Shown: positions 7,409 through 16,634 of the stretch, piece by piece
Numbering within the stretch: position 1 is the first letter of the stretch
How the letters are laid out: each line of letters starts with the position of its first letter
Source of the DNA: Cytophagales bacterium
GTDB taxonomy: Bacteria; Bacteroidota; Bacteroidia; Cytophagales; Spirosomataceae
Assembly: GCA_013298125.1 (NCBI GenBank)
Contig: JAAFJP010000030.1
Coordinates: 1-64,000 of the forward strand
Reading direction: 5' to 3'
DNA: 64,000 nt
Notes under the pieces: generated by a model
Told to the model about the DNA's origin: nothing
Seen by the model: only the letters and a program-made list of their open reading frames with translations
Database searches by the model: none
Program-made: the position numbers and the translations under genes

Positions 7409-8476
7409 TTACACAAATTCATTCCCTCTCTTCCCCGCATCTGCCACAAAATTTTTCACAAATTGTTCTTGTTCTTTTTCACAAATCATTAGTACATTAT
7501 CGTATTCAGCAATGATGTAGCCGTCTAAACCTTGTACCACCACTAATCTATCTTTTGGCGTTTTGATGATGCTATTCGTTACGCCATACAGCATCGTTTG
7601 TCCGTCCACCACGTTTTCGTTTTCATCTTTATCTGATACTTCGTACAATGATTTCCAAGTGCCTAAATCTGACCAACCGAAATCTCCCATAACTGTAAAA
7701 ACATTGTCAGCTTTCTCCATTACGGCATAATCAATCGAAATGCTTTCACAAGTTTTGTATTCTTCGTTGATAAAATCTGTTTCTTTTTCCGTAAAATAAA
7801 AGGCTTCTCCTCTCGTAAAAATCTCATGAATGGCTGGACTTGTTTTGGCAAATGCCTTTTTGATTGCCTGTACATTCCAAACAAAAATCCCTGCATTCCA
7901 GACATATTCACCACTGGTTACGAACAATTTGGCTAATTCCAAATTCGGCTTTTCACGGAAGGTTTTTACTTTCTTTACCTCCTCCTCCGAGTGTACGTAT
8001 TGTATGTACCCATAACCCGTGTCTGGGCGAGTGGGCGTAATGCCTAACGTTACTAAAACATCGTCTTTTGCTGAGGCATCTAACGCCAAATTTATTCTTT
8101 TTTCAAAGGCTTTTTCCTTCAAAATAATATGGTCAGCAGGGGCAATTACGATATTGGCTTGTGGATTTTTTAAGCCAATTTTATAACAGGCATACGCTAC
8201 ACAGGGAGCTGTGTTTCTACGTGAAGGCTCTGCAAGTATCTGACTATCAGACATAAAGTGCAATTGCTCTTTGATGATATCGATATAATCTGCACTCGTT
8301 ACGATGTAGATATTCTCTTTCGGACAAATATCTTCAAACCTGTCGGCGGTTTGTTGTAAAAGCGTTCTACCTGTTCCCAACACATCATGAAATTGCTTTG
8401 GATTTTTACTTCGACTGAAGGGCCAGAAACGAGTTCCTACTCCTCCCGCCATGATTACTACATAGTTATTGTTCAT
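7409..8476 (-). CDS. manC: Mannose-1-phosphate guanylyltransferase
   Basis: The 355-residue enzyme makes GDP-mannose from mannose-1-phosphate and GTP. MAGGVGTRFWPFSRSKNPKQF (residues 9-29) is the nucleotide-binding signature with the pyrophosphorylase GGxGTR and the FWP/PKQF of the ManC/GMP family. IAPADHII and GYVWNAGIFVW-type segments follow, and GDFGWSDLGTW is the family C-terminal block. Length matches the single-domain Bacteroidota form, without the isomerase domain of bifunctional enzymes. GDP-mannose feeds surface glycans such as those made by the cluster from 35 kb onward. The gene lies just downstream of a palindromic repeat and may be co-transcribed with the DUF3089 gene. Confidence 0.9.
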   Translation of the reverse strand: MNNNYVVIMAGGVGTRFWPFSRSKNPKQFHDVLGTGRTLLQQTADRFEDICPKENIYIVTSADYIDIIKEQLHFMSDSQILAEPSRRNTAPCVAYACYKIGLKNPQANIVIAPADHIILKEKAFEKRINLALDASAKDDVLVTLGITPTRPDTGYGYIQYVHSEEEVKKVKTFREKPNLELAKLFVTSGEYVWNAGIFVWNVQAIKKAFAKTSPAIHEIFTRGEAFYFTEKETDFINEEYKTCESISIDYAVMEKADNVFTVMGDFGWSDLGTWKSLYEVSDKDENENVVDGQTMLYGVTNSIIKTPKDRLVVVQGLDGYIIAEYDNVLMICEKEQEQFVKNFVADAGKRGNEFV

Positions 8477-8487
8477 TTATTTTTTAA

Positions 8488-8578
8488 CCTCACCCCCAGC
8501 CCCTCTCCCGTGGAGAGGGGAGTTTTCTCGGATGAATAAACTACTCCCCTCTCCACGGGAGAGGGGCTGGTGGTGAGG
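8488..8578. repeat. C/G-rich palindromic repeat, family A, copy 1
   Basis: The arms begin CCTCACCCCCAGCCCCTCTC and end with its complement GGTGAGG. One arm base differs (GGTGGTGAGG). Each arm also folds on itself (CCCCTCTCC-CGT-GGAGAGGGG), so the whole can form one long hairpin or two short ones. It fills nearly the whole gap between the DUF3089 gene and manC. Related copies lie at 12873 and 44945. Confidence 0.9.
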
Positions 8579-8588
8579 CTGTTAATTA

Positions 8589-9629
8589 TTATTTTGCTAA
8601 ATACTTTTCAATTCTGTTCGCTAAATTTTCTCTGATATTCACGTAGAAAAAATTAATGTCGGCAATATGCCAACTTTCGTTTTTTACGAGTTTACTTCCT
8701 TTAATGTTGGGTCTATTTACCCAAACCATTCCTTGATGATTTTGAGCATCTACTAAATTGGGATATAACGTAAATTTTGGACCAACCCCTCCCTTATTCA
8801 TACTTGCGGGTGCATAGGTTGAGTCCAATGTCCAAGTCAGCGGATTAGTACTCACAGCAGTATTCAAACCCAATTTATGCCAAACTGGGTAATAGTCTTT
8901 TCCGTAGGTATTCCACGAAACAAAACAGCCTGTTTCGTCACCCGTTTTACAAGGCTTGATGTTGTCAAAAGAATTAGGTTGTGTTCCGATTCCAATTATG
9001 TAAGCCGCCACTAATTGTTTTTGGAGAGGTTTATTGTCAAAATATTCCTTCAAAAGTCGAGTGGCATGAACCGTTCCTTGACTATGCGATGCAATCACTA
9101 TCGGACGATTTTGATTGTAGTTTTTTAGATAATATTCAAAAGCCGCTTTGATGTCTGTGTAAGCCAAATCAAGGGATTTTTTCTTATCGTCTTTATCAGA
9201 GGTTACAAAAGCGTGATAATGTGCCTGACGATAGCGTGGAGCATAGATTTTACCCGAACCATTAAAGGCAGATGCCTGATTGAGAATCGTAGAATTATCC
9301 ACCGATTCATTCATCTTCGCATCATTCACATCAGCATTCCATTCGTATTGGTTTTGGGGTTTTTTCGTAAAAATAGTTGGGTGTAAAAAAAACACATCGA
9401 CCTTCGCCTCAGCTTGTCCATCTTTCAAGTCAGATTTTAGAGGAACTTGGTCGGCGGGGTCATTTTTTGTGGGAAGAGCAGCCCAATTTTCAGTTTTTGC
9501 ATAATCTGGAACGGCAGGAATTAAATTTTCGGAGAAATGGCTCTTCAATTGATAAGGCATTTTCTTACAGCCTGATAATGAGACGATTAGGAATATTAGT
9601 GATAAAAACTGACATTTGTAAGAATTCAT
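8589..9629 (-). CDS. DUF3089 alpha/beta-hydrolase lipoprotein
   Basis: The signal peptide ends in LSGC (Cys21), so the 346-residue protein is a lipoprotein. KVDVFFLHPTIF and KIYAPRYRQAHYHAF are characteristic DUF3089 segments, and PIVIASHSQGTVHATRLL contains the nucleophile elbow S-H-S-Q-G of alpha/beta hydrolases. The likely acid and His lie in the C-terminal third (LVDAQNHQGMVWVN and SWHIADINFFY). Activity is probably on an ester or amide in the periplasm, but the substrate is unknown. It lies upstream of manC on the same strand, separated by a palindromic repeat. Confidence 0.8.
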   Translation of the reverse strand: MNSYKCQFLSLIFLIVSLSGCKKMPYQLKSHFSENLIPAVPDYAKTENWAALPTKNDPADQVPLKSDLKDGQAEAKVDVFFLHPTIFTKKPQNQYEWNADVNDAKMNESVDNSTILNQASAFNGSGKIYAPRYRQAHYHAFVTSDKDDKKKSLDLAYTDIKAAFEYYLKNYNQNRPIVIASHSQGTVHATRLLKEYFDNKPLQKQLVAAYIIGIGTQPNSFDNIKPCKTGDETGCFVSWNTYGKDYYPVWHKLGLNTAVSTNPLTWTLDSTYAPASMNKGGVGPKFTLYPNLVDAQNHQGMVWVNRPNIKGSKLVKNESWHIADINFFYVNIRENLANRIEKYLAK

Positions 9630-9787
9630 ATTATCAATTGTTTTTGTATAATTTTTTGAAAAAGTATTAAATTTTTTGGTACACGTACATAATAAATGAA
9701 AATTTAATCTAAAATTTCCAGAAAAAGTTGCAATTTTGTACTACAAAATTAATGTATTTTAACCTTAATTCACTAAAAAAGCATTTT

Positions 9788-12757
9788 ATGAAGAACTTTT
9801 TTACAAAAATCAGATTGGGTTTCATTGCTTCAATCATGTTGCTGACGGCATCGACGTTTGCACAAACTAAAATTTCGGGTAAGGTCAGTGACGGAGCTTC
9901 GAAAGAATCACTCATCGGCGTAAGCATCGGCGTAAAAGGAAAAGTAATCGGAACTATTTCTGATACAAAAGGAAACTTTGCCCTTTCAACAACCACACCC
10001 ACTCCATTTACTATTTCAGTTTCAAGTGTAGGATACAAAACACAGGAAATTGTTGTTTCAGGTTCAAAGACTGACTTCGATATTAAGATGGAAGAGCAAA
10101 ACATCTTAGGTCAGGAAGTTGTAGTATCGGCTTCACGTGTAGAAGAGAGCGTAATGAAATCGCCTGTATCGGTTGAAAAAATGGACTTACGTGCTTTACA
10201 AACATCTCCCTCGGCTTCGTTTTATGATGCTTTGAAAAACTTGAAGGGTGTTGATGTAAACACACAGAGTTTGACATTCTCATCTGTTACGACTCGTGGT
10301 TTCAACGGAAACGGTAATCCAAGAGTTGTACAATTGGTGGACGGTATGGATAACCAAGCCCCAGGTTTGAACTTTGCGGTAGGTAATATCGTGGGTATCA
10401 GTGAATTGGACTTAGAAAGCGTTGAATTAATCCCTGGTGCGGCATCGGCTCTTTACGGACCAAATGCGATGAATGGTATAGTTTTGATGAATTCAAAAAG
10501 CCCATTCTTATTCCAAGGATTAAGTGCTAATGTAAAGTTTGGAACAATGTCTGAGAATAACCGTACTACTCCTTCAACGGGTTATACAGATTATGCTTTC
10601 CGTTATGCAAAGGCATTCAACAACAAATTTGCGTTCAAAGTAAACTTCGCATATTTGCAAGCACAAGACTGGCAAGCATCTAACTACAACAACCAAAGTT
10701 TAAGAAATGGTTTCGGACCAAATCAAGGTACAAGAGCAACCGACCAAGCCTACGATGGTATCAACGTTTATGGTGATGAATCAACCCAAGGTTTAAATTT
10801 TCAAGCGGTTTTGAGACCAATCCTTCAAGACCCAACCAATGGATTAACGGCTGGTATTAATCAAATCTCAGCGGCAACAGGAGGATTTATTACTCCAACA
10901 GCTATTTTCAATACTGTTTTCCCAAGTAACACCGTTTTTGTTTCACGTACAGGTTACGAAGAAAATACAATAGCAGATTATACAACGAAAAGTTTAAAAT
11001 TGAATGGAGCTTTACATTATCGTATTAATGATAAAATTGAGGCAGTTATTCAAGGAAATTATGGTTTTGGAACAAGTTTATATACAGGTTCAGACCGTTA
11101 TTCAATCAAAAACTTTACGTTATGGCAAGGAAAGGCTGAATTGAAAGGTTCAGATTTTTATTTACGTGCCTACACAACCCAAGAAAATTCGGGAGATTCT
11201 TATGCTAATTCATTGTTGGCACAAGGTATCAATGAGGCTTGGAAAAAAAGTGAAACTTGGTATGGTGATTATGTAGGAGGTTTTGCAGGTACTTATGGTG
11301 TTGCAGCTTTAACTGCTTATAGTACCGCATTCCAAACGGCTGTTGGTAATGCTTTGAGAGCTGGACAAACACAAGTACAAGCCATAACAGCGGGCGTAAC
11401 TGCCGCAACTACTGCTGTTGCTGGTATTAGTCCATCTGCTTATTATGGGGCAGCAAGAGCAAATGCTGACAAAGGTCGTTTCTTACCAGGTACACCAGAA
11501 TTTAATGCTGCCGCAGAAGAATCAAAAAATAGAGCAATTCCTGGTATTTTATCACCAGCTTCAGCTCGTAAAATTGGGTCAAAATTCCAAGATAGAACTG
11601 CCATGTATCATTTAGAAGGTATGTATAATTTAACAAAAACTTTCAACGATGCTTTGGAAGTAATTGTTGGAGCAAATTATCGTAATTATGCCTTGAATTC
11701 AAGTGGAACAATTTTCGCTTTGGATGCTGATGGAAAAGAATTCTCAATTACAGAGTTTGGTGGATATGTATCATTAGGAAAGAAAATGTTTGATGATAAA
11801 TTCAAACTTTCTGGTTCAATGCGTTATGACAAAAACGAAAACTTTGCGGGTCAGTTTACACCACGTATTGCTGGGGTATTCTCTCCATCAGAAAACAGCA
11901 ACTTCCGTGTGTCATATCAAACAGGTTTCCGTATGCCGACTACGCAGAATCAGTACATTGATTTGTTCGTAGGTAGCTCTCGTTTATTAGGTGGACTTCC
12001 ATTCCTTCGTGAAAAATATTTCCAAGGAAAGCAGCCTTATAACCTTGTGTCAGTAGCATCAGGAGCCGCAAATCCCCAAGCTGCTACTTTTGGGGAATAT
12101 AAACCAGAGAAAGTTGGTACTTGGGAAGTTGGTTATAAGGGATTGTTAGGGAAAAAATTATTCGTAGATGCTTATTATTACAGCAGTATTTATACAGACT
12201 TTATCAATGGACAAGTTGTTACCACAGCAAGTAAGGCAGCGGATATTAACGCTTTAAATGTATTCTCAATTTCATCTAATTCTTCCGTTGATGTTAAAAC
12301 GGCTGGATGGGGTTTAGGCTTTGATTATTCGTTACCAGGAGGTTTTAACTTAGGCTTAAATGGTGCTCGTAATGAGGTAACAAACCAAAAAGACCTTCCT
12401 ATTGAAAGTCAGCAAACGGGTTACTCAACACCTTTGTATCGTGTGAATGCAAGTGTTTCTAATCGTAACATTGCAGGTTCGGGTTTTGGTTTTGGTGTAA
12501 CTTGGAGATACCAAGAAGCATTTGATGGTCCTTCTGGAATTGCAAGTACTTTGGTTTCAGCTCAAAGACTTGGTTATGTTCCTCAATTCAATACGCTTGA
12601 TATTCAAGTAAGTAAGAAACTTTCAAGCATTAAATCAATCTTGAAAATTGGGGGTAATAACGTAATGGGTAATGGATATTACACAGGTTACGGAAACCCA
12701 ACAGTTGGTTCAACGTTTTATGTTGGTTTGACGTTTGATGAGTTGTTGAATAAGTAA
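9788..12757 (+). CDS. TonB-dependent outer-membrane receptor
   Basis: The start at 9788 gives a clean signal peptide MKNFFTKIRLGFIASIMLL with cleavage after TFAQ. The 989-residue protein then has a carboxypeptidase-regulatory-like beta-sandwich (KISGKVSDGASKESLIGVSI), a plug domain (EVVVSASRVEESVMKSPVSVEKMD, PGAASALYGPNAMNGIVLM) and a 22-strand barrel ending in an aromatic/hydrophobic C-terminus (FYVGLTFDELLNK). No SusD-like gene accompanies it, so a role in siderophore, vitamin or peptide uptake is as likely as glycan uptake. An alanine-rich loop lies at about residues 510-570. The longer ORF start at 9728 is rejected because it breaks the signal peptide. Confidence 0.9.
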   Translation: MKNFFTKIRLGFIASIMLLTASTFAQTKISGKVSDGASKESLIGVSIGVKGKVIGTISDTKGNFALSTTTPTPFTISVSSVGYKTQEIVVSGSKTDFDIKMEEQNILGQEVVVSASRVEESVMKSPVSVEKMDLRALQTSPSASFYDALKNLKGVDVNTQSLTFSSVTTRGFNGNGNPRVVQLVDGMDNQAPGLNFAVGNIVGISELDLESVELIPGAASALYGPNAMNGIVLMNSKSPFLFQGLSANVKFGTMSENNRTTPSTGYTDYAFRYAKAFNNKFAFKVNFAYLQAQDWQASNYNNQSLRNGFGPNQGTRATDQAYDGINVYGDESTQGLNFQAVLRPILQDPTNGLTAGINQISAATGGFITPTAIFNTVFPSNTVFVSRTGYEENTIADYTTKSLKLNGALHYRINDKIEAVIQGNYGFGTSLYTGSDRYSIKNFTLWQGKAELKGSDFYLRAYTTQENSGDSYANSLLAQGINEAWKKSETWYGDYVGGFAGTYGVAALTAYSTAFQTAVGNALRAGQTQVQAITAGVTAATTAVAGISPSAYYGAARANADKGRFLPGTPEFNAAAEESKNRAIPGILSPASARKIGSKFQDRTAMYHLEGMYNLTKTFNDALEVIVGANYRNYALNSSGTIFALDADGKEFSITEFGGYVSLGKKMFDDKFKLSGSMRYDKNENFAGQFTPRIAGVFSPSENSNFRVSYQTGFRMPTTQNQYIDLFVGSSRLLGGLPFLREKYFQGKQPYNLVSVASGAANPQAATFGEYKPEKVGTWEVGYKGLLGKKLFVDAYYYSSIYTDFINGQVVTTASKAADINALNVFSISSNSSVDVKTAGWGLGFDYSLPGGFNLGLNGARNEVTNQKDLPIESQQTGYSTPLYRVNASVSNRNIAGSGFGFGVTWRYQEAFDGPSGIASTLVSAQRLGYVPQFNTLDIQVSKKLSSIKSILKIGGNNVMGNGYYTGYGNPTVGSTFYVGLTFDELLNK

Positions 12758-12823
12758 TTTGAGGTGTTAGGTTTTAGGTAATTGGTTTTTGATTTTACCA
12801 AAACGCTGATACTATTCTATATC

Positions 12824-12850
12824 AAAAAAGAGGCTTCGTGCCTCTTTTTT
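12824..12850 (+). terminator. Rho-independent terminator with TTCG-like loop
   Basis: GAGGC-TTCGT-GCCTC flanked by six A and six T residues follows the TonB receptor gene; it is a classic intrinsic terminator. Confidence 0.85.
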
Positions 12851-12872
12851 GTTTGATTGAAATTTGAATATT

Positions 12873-12971
12873 GCATAACCTCACCCCCGACCCCTCTCCT
12901 ACTAAGAGGGGAGATATTAGTCCGAGACTGCTCCCCTCTCAGTAGGAGAGGGGTCGGGGGTGAGGTTATGC
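12873..12971. repeat. C/G-rich palindromic repeat, family A, copy 2
   Basis: GCATAACCTCACCCCCGACC opens the left arm and the right arm ends GGTTATGC. The arms share the CCTCACCCCC-GCCCCTCTCC core with the copies at 8488 and 44945 but carry unrelated loops and short flanking extensions. It sits between the TonB receptor terminator and the PIG-L gene and overlaps the upstream alternative start of that gene. Confidence 0.9.
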
Positions 12972-12995
12972 GAATTAATCTTTATAATTTCAAAT

Positions 12996-13880
12996 ATGAA
13001 AAAACTAATCATCACATTATCCATCATCATCTTGCTGATAATCAGTGGGCTATTCTATTTTCGTTCCAAAATTCAGGATGAAGATGTACCGCAAACGGAG
13101 AATTTAATTCCTGATAATTTACCTAAAGAAGCCTTAGCCATTTTTGCTCATCCAGACGATGAGATTACGATTATTGGTACGATGAGAATGTTGAAAGAAC
13201 AAGGCGTAGAAACGGGTATTTGCTACATGACACGTGGCGAAGCTGGCTTGAATGGAAGTATTATTGATGTGTCTAAAATCAAAGAATTGGCAGATACTTC
13301 TTTGAACAAACTCAAAAAAGAATTAGGACAAAGACGTACCAAAGAAGTTGATAAAATAGCAAGTATTTTGGAACTCAATCACCACGAAATGTTTGATTTT
13401 CCAGACTCTGGAACATCGGATGTGCCAATGGATTCTTTGAAAAAAGTAGTACGTTCACTAATCCAAAAGTATCGCCCTTCCGTACTTTTTACGTTGGATG
13501 ATAAAGTGGGTTTATACGGACATCCAGACCACAGAAATATCTCAAAAGCTGTCTTGGAAGTATTTGAAGAAGACAAAGGGAAAGCTGATTTTTCACCAAA
13601 GAAACTATATCAAGTTACGCTACCCAAAGACATGATTGCTTTTGCTCTGAACATTGCAGAAGGTTTCAGAAAAAATTACCCAAAAGACCCCACAAAAGGG
13701 CTTCCACAGGCTGATATATGTGTGAGTATTCCCTCGTATGGGCGTTACAAGCGGGATTGTATGCTTGCTCACGTAAGTCAGCGACCAACGTTTGATGATA
13801 TGCAACCTGGCTTTGCGACCTTGCCGCCGTGGTTATATTTTCGGGTTTTTGATAGAGAATATTTCCATGTGATTAAATAG
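12996..13880 (+). CDS. PIG-L family N-acetylglucosaminyl deacetylase-like protein
   Basis: The ATG at 12996 gives a 294-residue protein with a membrane anchor (residues about 4-22) followed by LAIFAHPDDEITIIG; AHPDDE (51-56) is the Zn-binding PIG-L/LmbE motif. The third ligand is in GHPDHRNISKAV. Members deacetylate GlcNAc-containing glycolipids, mycothiol or bacillithiol precursors, or chitobiose. The N-terminal anchor suggests an envelope-facing enzyme. The ORF could start upstream at 12960, but that start lies inside the palindromic repeat. Specific substrate is unknown; bacillithiol synthesis (BshB) is possible, but no bshA/bshC is nearby. Confidence 0.85.
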   Translation: MKKLIITLSIIILLIISGLFYFRSKIQDEDVPQTENLIPDNLPKEALAIFAHPDDEITIIGTMRMLKEQGVETGICYMTRGEAGLNGSIIDVSKIKELADTSLNKLKKELGQRRTKEVDKIASILELNHHEMFDFPDSGTSDVPMDSLKKVVRSLIQKYRPSVLFTLDDKVGLYGHPDHRNISKAVLEVFEEDKGKADFSPKKLYQVTLPKDMIAFALNIAEGFRKNYPKDPTKGLPQADICVSIPSYGRYKRDCMLAHVSQRPTFDDMQPGFATLPPWLYFRVFDREYFHVIK

Positions 13881-13929
13881 AATTTCAGTAGTCATACACC
13901 CTAAAACATCCCCCTACCCCCTTCAAAGG

Positions 13930-14090
13930 CAGGGCTGTTAAGTTCTGAAAATCAAGTCAGAATTCAGAACAAGGAATGTAGAATTTAGAAGGAATAATAG
14001 AATGAAAATCGGATAAGTTATATTTTTTACTTCTCCATTCTTAATTCCTTGTTATAAATTCTGCATTTTTTAGAGAACTTAACAGCCCTG
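13930..14090. repeat. MITE-like 161-bp element, copy 1
   Basis: The termini CAGGGCTGTTAAGTTCT and GAGAACTTAACAGCCCTG are inverted repeats; the interior is itself partly palindromic (ACAAGGAATGTAGAATTTA against TAATTCCTTGTTATAAATTC). A second copy at 14135 differs at only a few positions. Confidence 0.85.
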
Positions 14091-14134
14091 CCTTCAAAGG
14101 GGGATTCACCATTAGTGTAAGTCCCCCTTTGAAG

Positions 14135-14296
14135 CAGGGCTGTTAAGTTCTGAAAATCAAGTCAGAATTCAGAACAAGGAATGTAGAATTTAGAAGGAAT
14201 AATAGAATGAAAAATCGGATAAGTTATATTTTTTACTTCTCCATTCTCAATTCCTTGTTATAAATTCTGCATTTTTTAGAGAACTTAACAGCCCTG
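14135..14296. repeat. MITE-like 162-bp element, copy 2
   Basis: This is the same unit as 13930-14090 in the same orientation, with one added A and one T-to-C change seen by eye in the interior. High identity implies recent duplication or conversion. Confidence 0.85.
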
Positions 14297-14355
14297 CCCT
14301 TTGAAGGGGATAGGGGTATGTTTTAGGGATGTCAAATATTGTAAAAATTAACCCA

Positions 14356-16413
14356 ATGAACATACCCAAACCCCTCCTTTTTCTCCTAATTTTCCTCCCA
14401 CAACTCGCTCATACTCAGATAAATCCTGAGAATGTAACCATTGCAAGAGATTCGTGGGGAGTCCCACATATTTTTGCCAAAACCGACCCCGAAGTGGCGT
14501 ATGGATTGGCGTATGCTCATGCCGAAGATGATTTCAAAACCATTCAGTTTACGCTTTTGGGGGGTAAACAAATGTTAGGAAGGCATTTGGGCAAAAACGG
14601 TGCTGCCGTTGATTACGCCGTAGCTTTAATCCGTGCGAGAAAGACTGTTCAAGAAAATATCAATTCTCTTTCACCAGAATATAAAGCCTTGCTCACGGGT
14701 TATGTGGAGGGTATAAACGCTTACGCAAGAACACATCCGAAAGAGATTTTGGTGAAAGGTTCATTCCCCGCAACCATCGAAGACCAATTAACGGCTTCAA
14801 TGCTTTCCATTGCCTCATTTTCGGGTTTCGACCGTGCTTTGCAGTCTATTTTTAATGGTAAAGTTGCGACTTTGGAACAATTCCGTCCGAAGGCTTCCAA
14901 TGCCTTTGCATTTAGTTCATCTAAAACTACTGACGGTAAAACGTATCTGAATATTAACTCTCATCAACCGCTTGAAGGTCCCGCCTCTTGGTATGAGGCT
15001 CATGTGTGTAGCGAACAGGGTTGGAATGCGTTGGGAGGGCTTTTCCCTGGGGCAGCCACGATTCTGCATGGGGTAAATGAGAATTTGGGTTGGGCTCATA
15101 CCGTCAATTATCACGATAAATTGGATTTGTATCAATTAGAAATCAACCCTGAAAATAAAAATCAGTATCGTTTTGATAACCAATGGCTTAATTTGGAAGA
15201 GGAAACCATTAAGCTAAAAGTGAAAATCAAAGGCATTGTAATTGGGGTACAAAAGAAGATTTATTGGAGTAAATATGGACCAACTGTTGTGGGCAAAACG
15301 GGGACATTTTCATTGAGATTCGCTTCGCTTTTCGATATAAAACCCATGGAACAATGGTACAAAATGAACAAAGCAAAGAACTACACAGAATTTTATAATA
15401 TCTTGAAGATGACCGCTATACCAGGTTTTAACATCATTTATGCGGATAAAGAGGACAATATTTTTTATATCACCAATGGAAAAATTCCGATAAGAAATCC
15501 AAAATTTGATTGGATGGGGACATTGGCGGGAAATACCTCCGAAAACCTTTGGAATACCTATCATCCATTGCAAGATTTACCCCAAATCTTGAATCCGAAA
15601 GCGGGGTATGTCTATAATTCAAACAATACGCCATACAGTGCCACTGCTCCCGAGGAAAATCTAAAGCCAGAGAATTTTGATGCCACGATGGGCATGGAAC
15701 GTTGGGAAACTAACCGAAGTGTTCGTTTTGCAGAATTGGTTTCACAGTACAAAAAGGTGAGTTATGATGATTTTAAGAAGATAAAATACGATTTGCAATT
15801 ACCCACAAAACTGAGTTATTTTATTGATGCTTCGGAGTTATTTATTTTAAAATCAGATAATTACCCAGATTTAAAACATACCATCGAAAAAGTCCAAGGC
15901 TGGAACAAACGTGCCGAAGCTGATAATCCAGATGCGGTGGTTTTTAAGTTATTTTATGATTATTGTAACGAACATTATTTTCTAAGAAATGGTAAAATTC
16001 AGAAATTAAGTCAGGAGAATTGTTTGGATGCTTTGCGTTTTGCTCAAAATCATTTGATAAAAAACTTTGGGACAGTAGATATAAAATTGGGTGATATGCA
16101 AAAATTGGTTCGTGGAGACAAGGAATTACCCCTTTTTGGCATTCCCGATGTATTGGCGGCTATGGGAAGTGTGCCTCATAAAAACGGTAAATACAAAGCC
16201 ACTGCGGGTGAATCGTACATTGAGTTAGTAAAATTCTCAAAAGACGGTTTGCCCGAAATTGAAAGTATCAATTGCTACGGAGCATCCAATCATCCTGACA
16301 GTCCACACTATGCCGACCAAATGGAATTGTTTTCACAACAAAAAACCAAGAAAATGACTTTGGATAAAAATGTAGTTTTGAAGGAAGCGAAACGGGTTTA
16401 TCATCCGCAGTAA
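14356..16413 (+). CDS. Penicillin acylase-family N-terminal-nucleophile hydrolase
   Basis: From the ATG at 14356 the signal peptide MNIPKPLLFLLIFLPQLAHT is intact; the earlier ATG at 14329 lies at the repeat edge and is less likely. VTIARDSWGVPHIFA and YAHAEDDF are typical alpha-subunit motifs. The autocatalytic nucleophile is the Ser in PKASNAFAF (residue 181), where most relatives have GSNAW-like sequence. PGAATILHGVNENLGWAHTVNY follows. At 685 residues it is in the range of acyl-homoserine-lactone or penicillin acylases. Secretion and cleavage into two chains are expected. The physiological substrate (AHL, cyclic lipopeptide or other amide) cannot be told from sequence. Confidence 0.9.
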   Translation: MNIPKPLLFLLIFLPQLAHTQINPENVTIARDSWGVPHIFAKTDPEVAYGLAYAHAEDDFKTIQFTLLGGKQMLGRHLGKNGAAVDYAVALIRARKTVQENINSLSPEYKALLTGYVEGINAYARTHPKEILVKGSFPATIEDQLTASMLSIASFSGFDRALQSIFNGKVATLEQFRPKASNAFAFSSSKTTDGKTYLNINSHQPLEGPASWYEAHVCSEQGWNALGGLFPGAATILHGVNENLGWAHTVNYHDKLDLYQLEINPENKNQYRFDNQWLNLEEETIKLKVKIKGIVIGVQKKIYWSKYGPTVVGKTGTFSLRFASLFDIKPMEQWYKMNKAKNYTEFYNILKMTAIPGFNIIYADKEDNIFYITNGKIPIRNPKFDWMGTLAGNTSENLWNTYHPLQDLPQILNPKAGYVYNSNNTPYSATAPEENLKPENFDATMGMERWETNRSVRFAELVSQYKKVSYDDFKKIKYDLQLPTKLSYFIDASELFILKSDNYPDLKHTIEKVQGWNKRAEADNPDAVVFKLFYDYCNEHYFLRNGKIQKLSQENCLDALRFAQNHLIKNFGTVDIKLGDMQKLVRGDKELPLFGIPDVLAAMGSVPHKNGKYKATAGESYIELVKFSKDGLPEIESINCYGASNHPDSPHYADQMELFSQQKTKKMTLDKNVVLKEAKRVYHPQ

Positions 16414-16441
16414 AATTCAATATCTGGAAATAGTAGGGTAG

Positions 16442-16464
16442 GGGCGTATCGAATACGCCCTTTT
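16442..16464 (+). terminator. Intrinsic terminator after the acylase gene
   Basis: GGGCGTAT-CGA-ATACGCCC followed by TTTT forms an 8-bp stem about 30 bases after the stop codon at 16413. Confidence 0.7.
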
Positions 16465-16586
16465 CATTTTTGCACAATTCTAAGATTAATCAGAATTATA
16501 ATTTGTACCATTTTTCATTCAAACAATTTTATCTAACGCCCTGTTAATCCCATAATTTACGTTTCGTATTTGAAATATTTTCTCCG

Positions 16587-16594
16587 TAAATTTG
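16587..16594 (+). promoter_or_regulatory. Candidate -7 element for gcvP
   Basis: TAAATTTG matches the Bacteroidota -7 consensus TAnnTTTG exactly. A degenerate -33 (TTTC, 16562-16565) sits 21 bp upstream. The predicted start is about 35 bp before the gcvP ATG. Confidence 0.45.
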
Positions 16595-16634
16595 TATTAT
16601 ACTTTATAAATCCAATACCATTCTTTCTCCCAAA

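Larger units (their letters stand above)
13899..14328. repeat. Composite repeat: outer palindrome holding two copies of a 161-bp element
   Basis: The ends CCCTAAAACATCC and GGTATGTTTTAGGG are near-complementary and are continued by CCTACCCCCTTCAAAGG-type arms that reappear inverted at the right edge and again at the centre (14084-14134). Into each arm is set a near-identical 161-162 bp unit (13930-14090 and 14135-14296) in direct orientation. This fills the 475-bp gap between the PIG-L and acylase genes. No ORF is seen inside. Confidence 0.85.

Noticed and set aside
8488-8578. Terminator for the DUF3089 gene
   Set aside because: The palindrome can form a hairpin, but it recurs as a repeat family and has no T-run next to the stem, so it is called a repeat.
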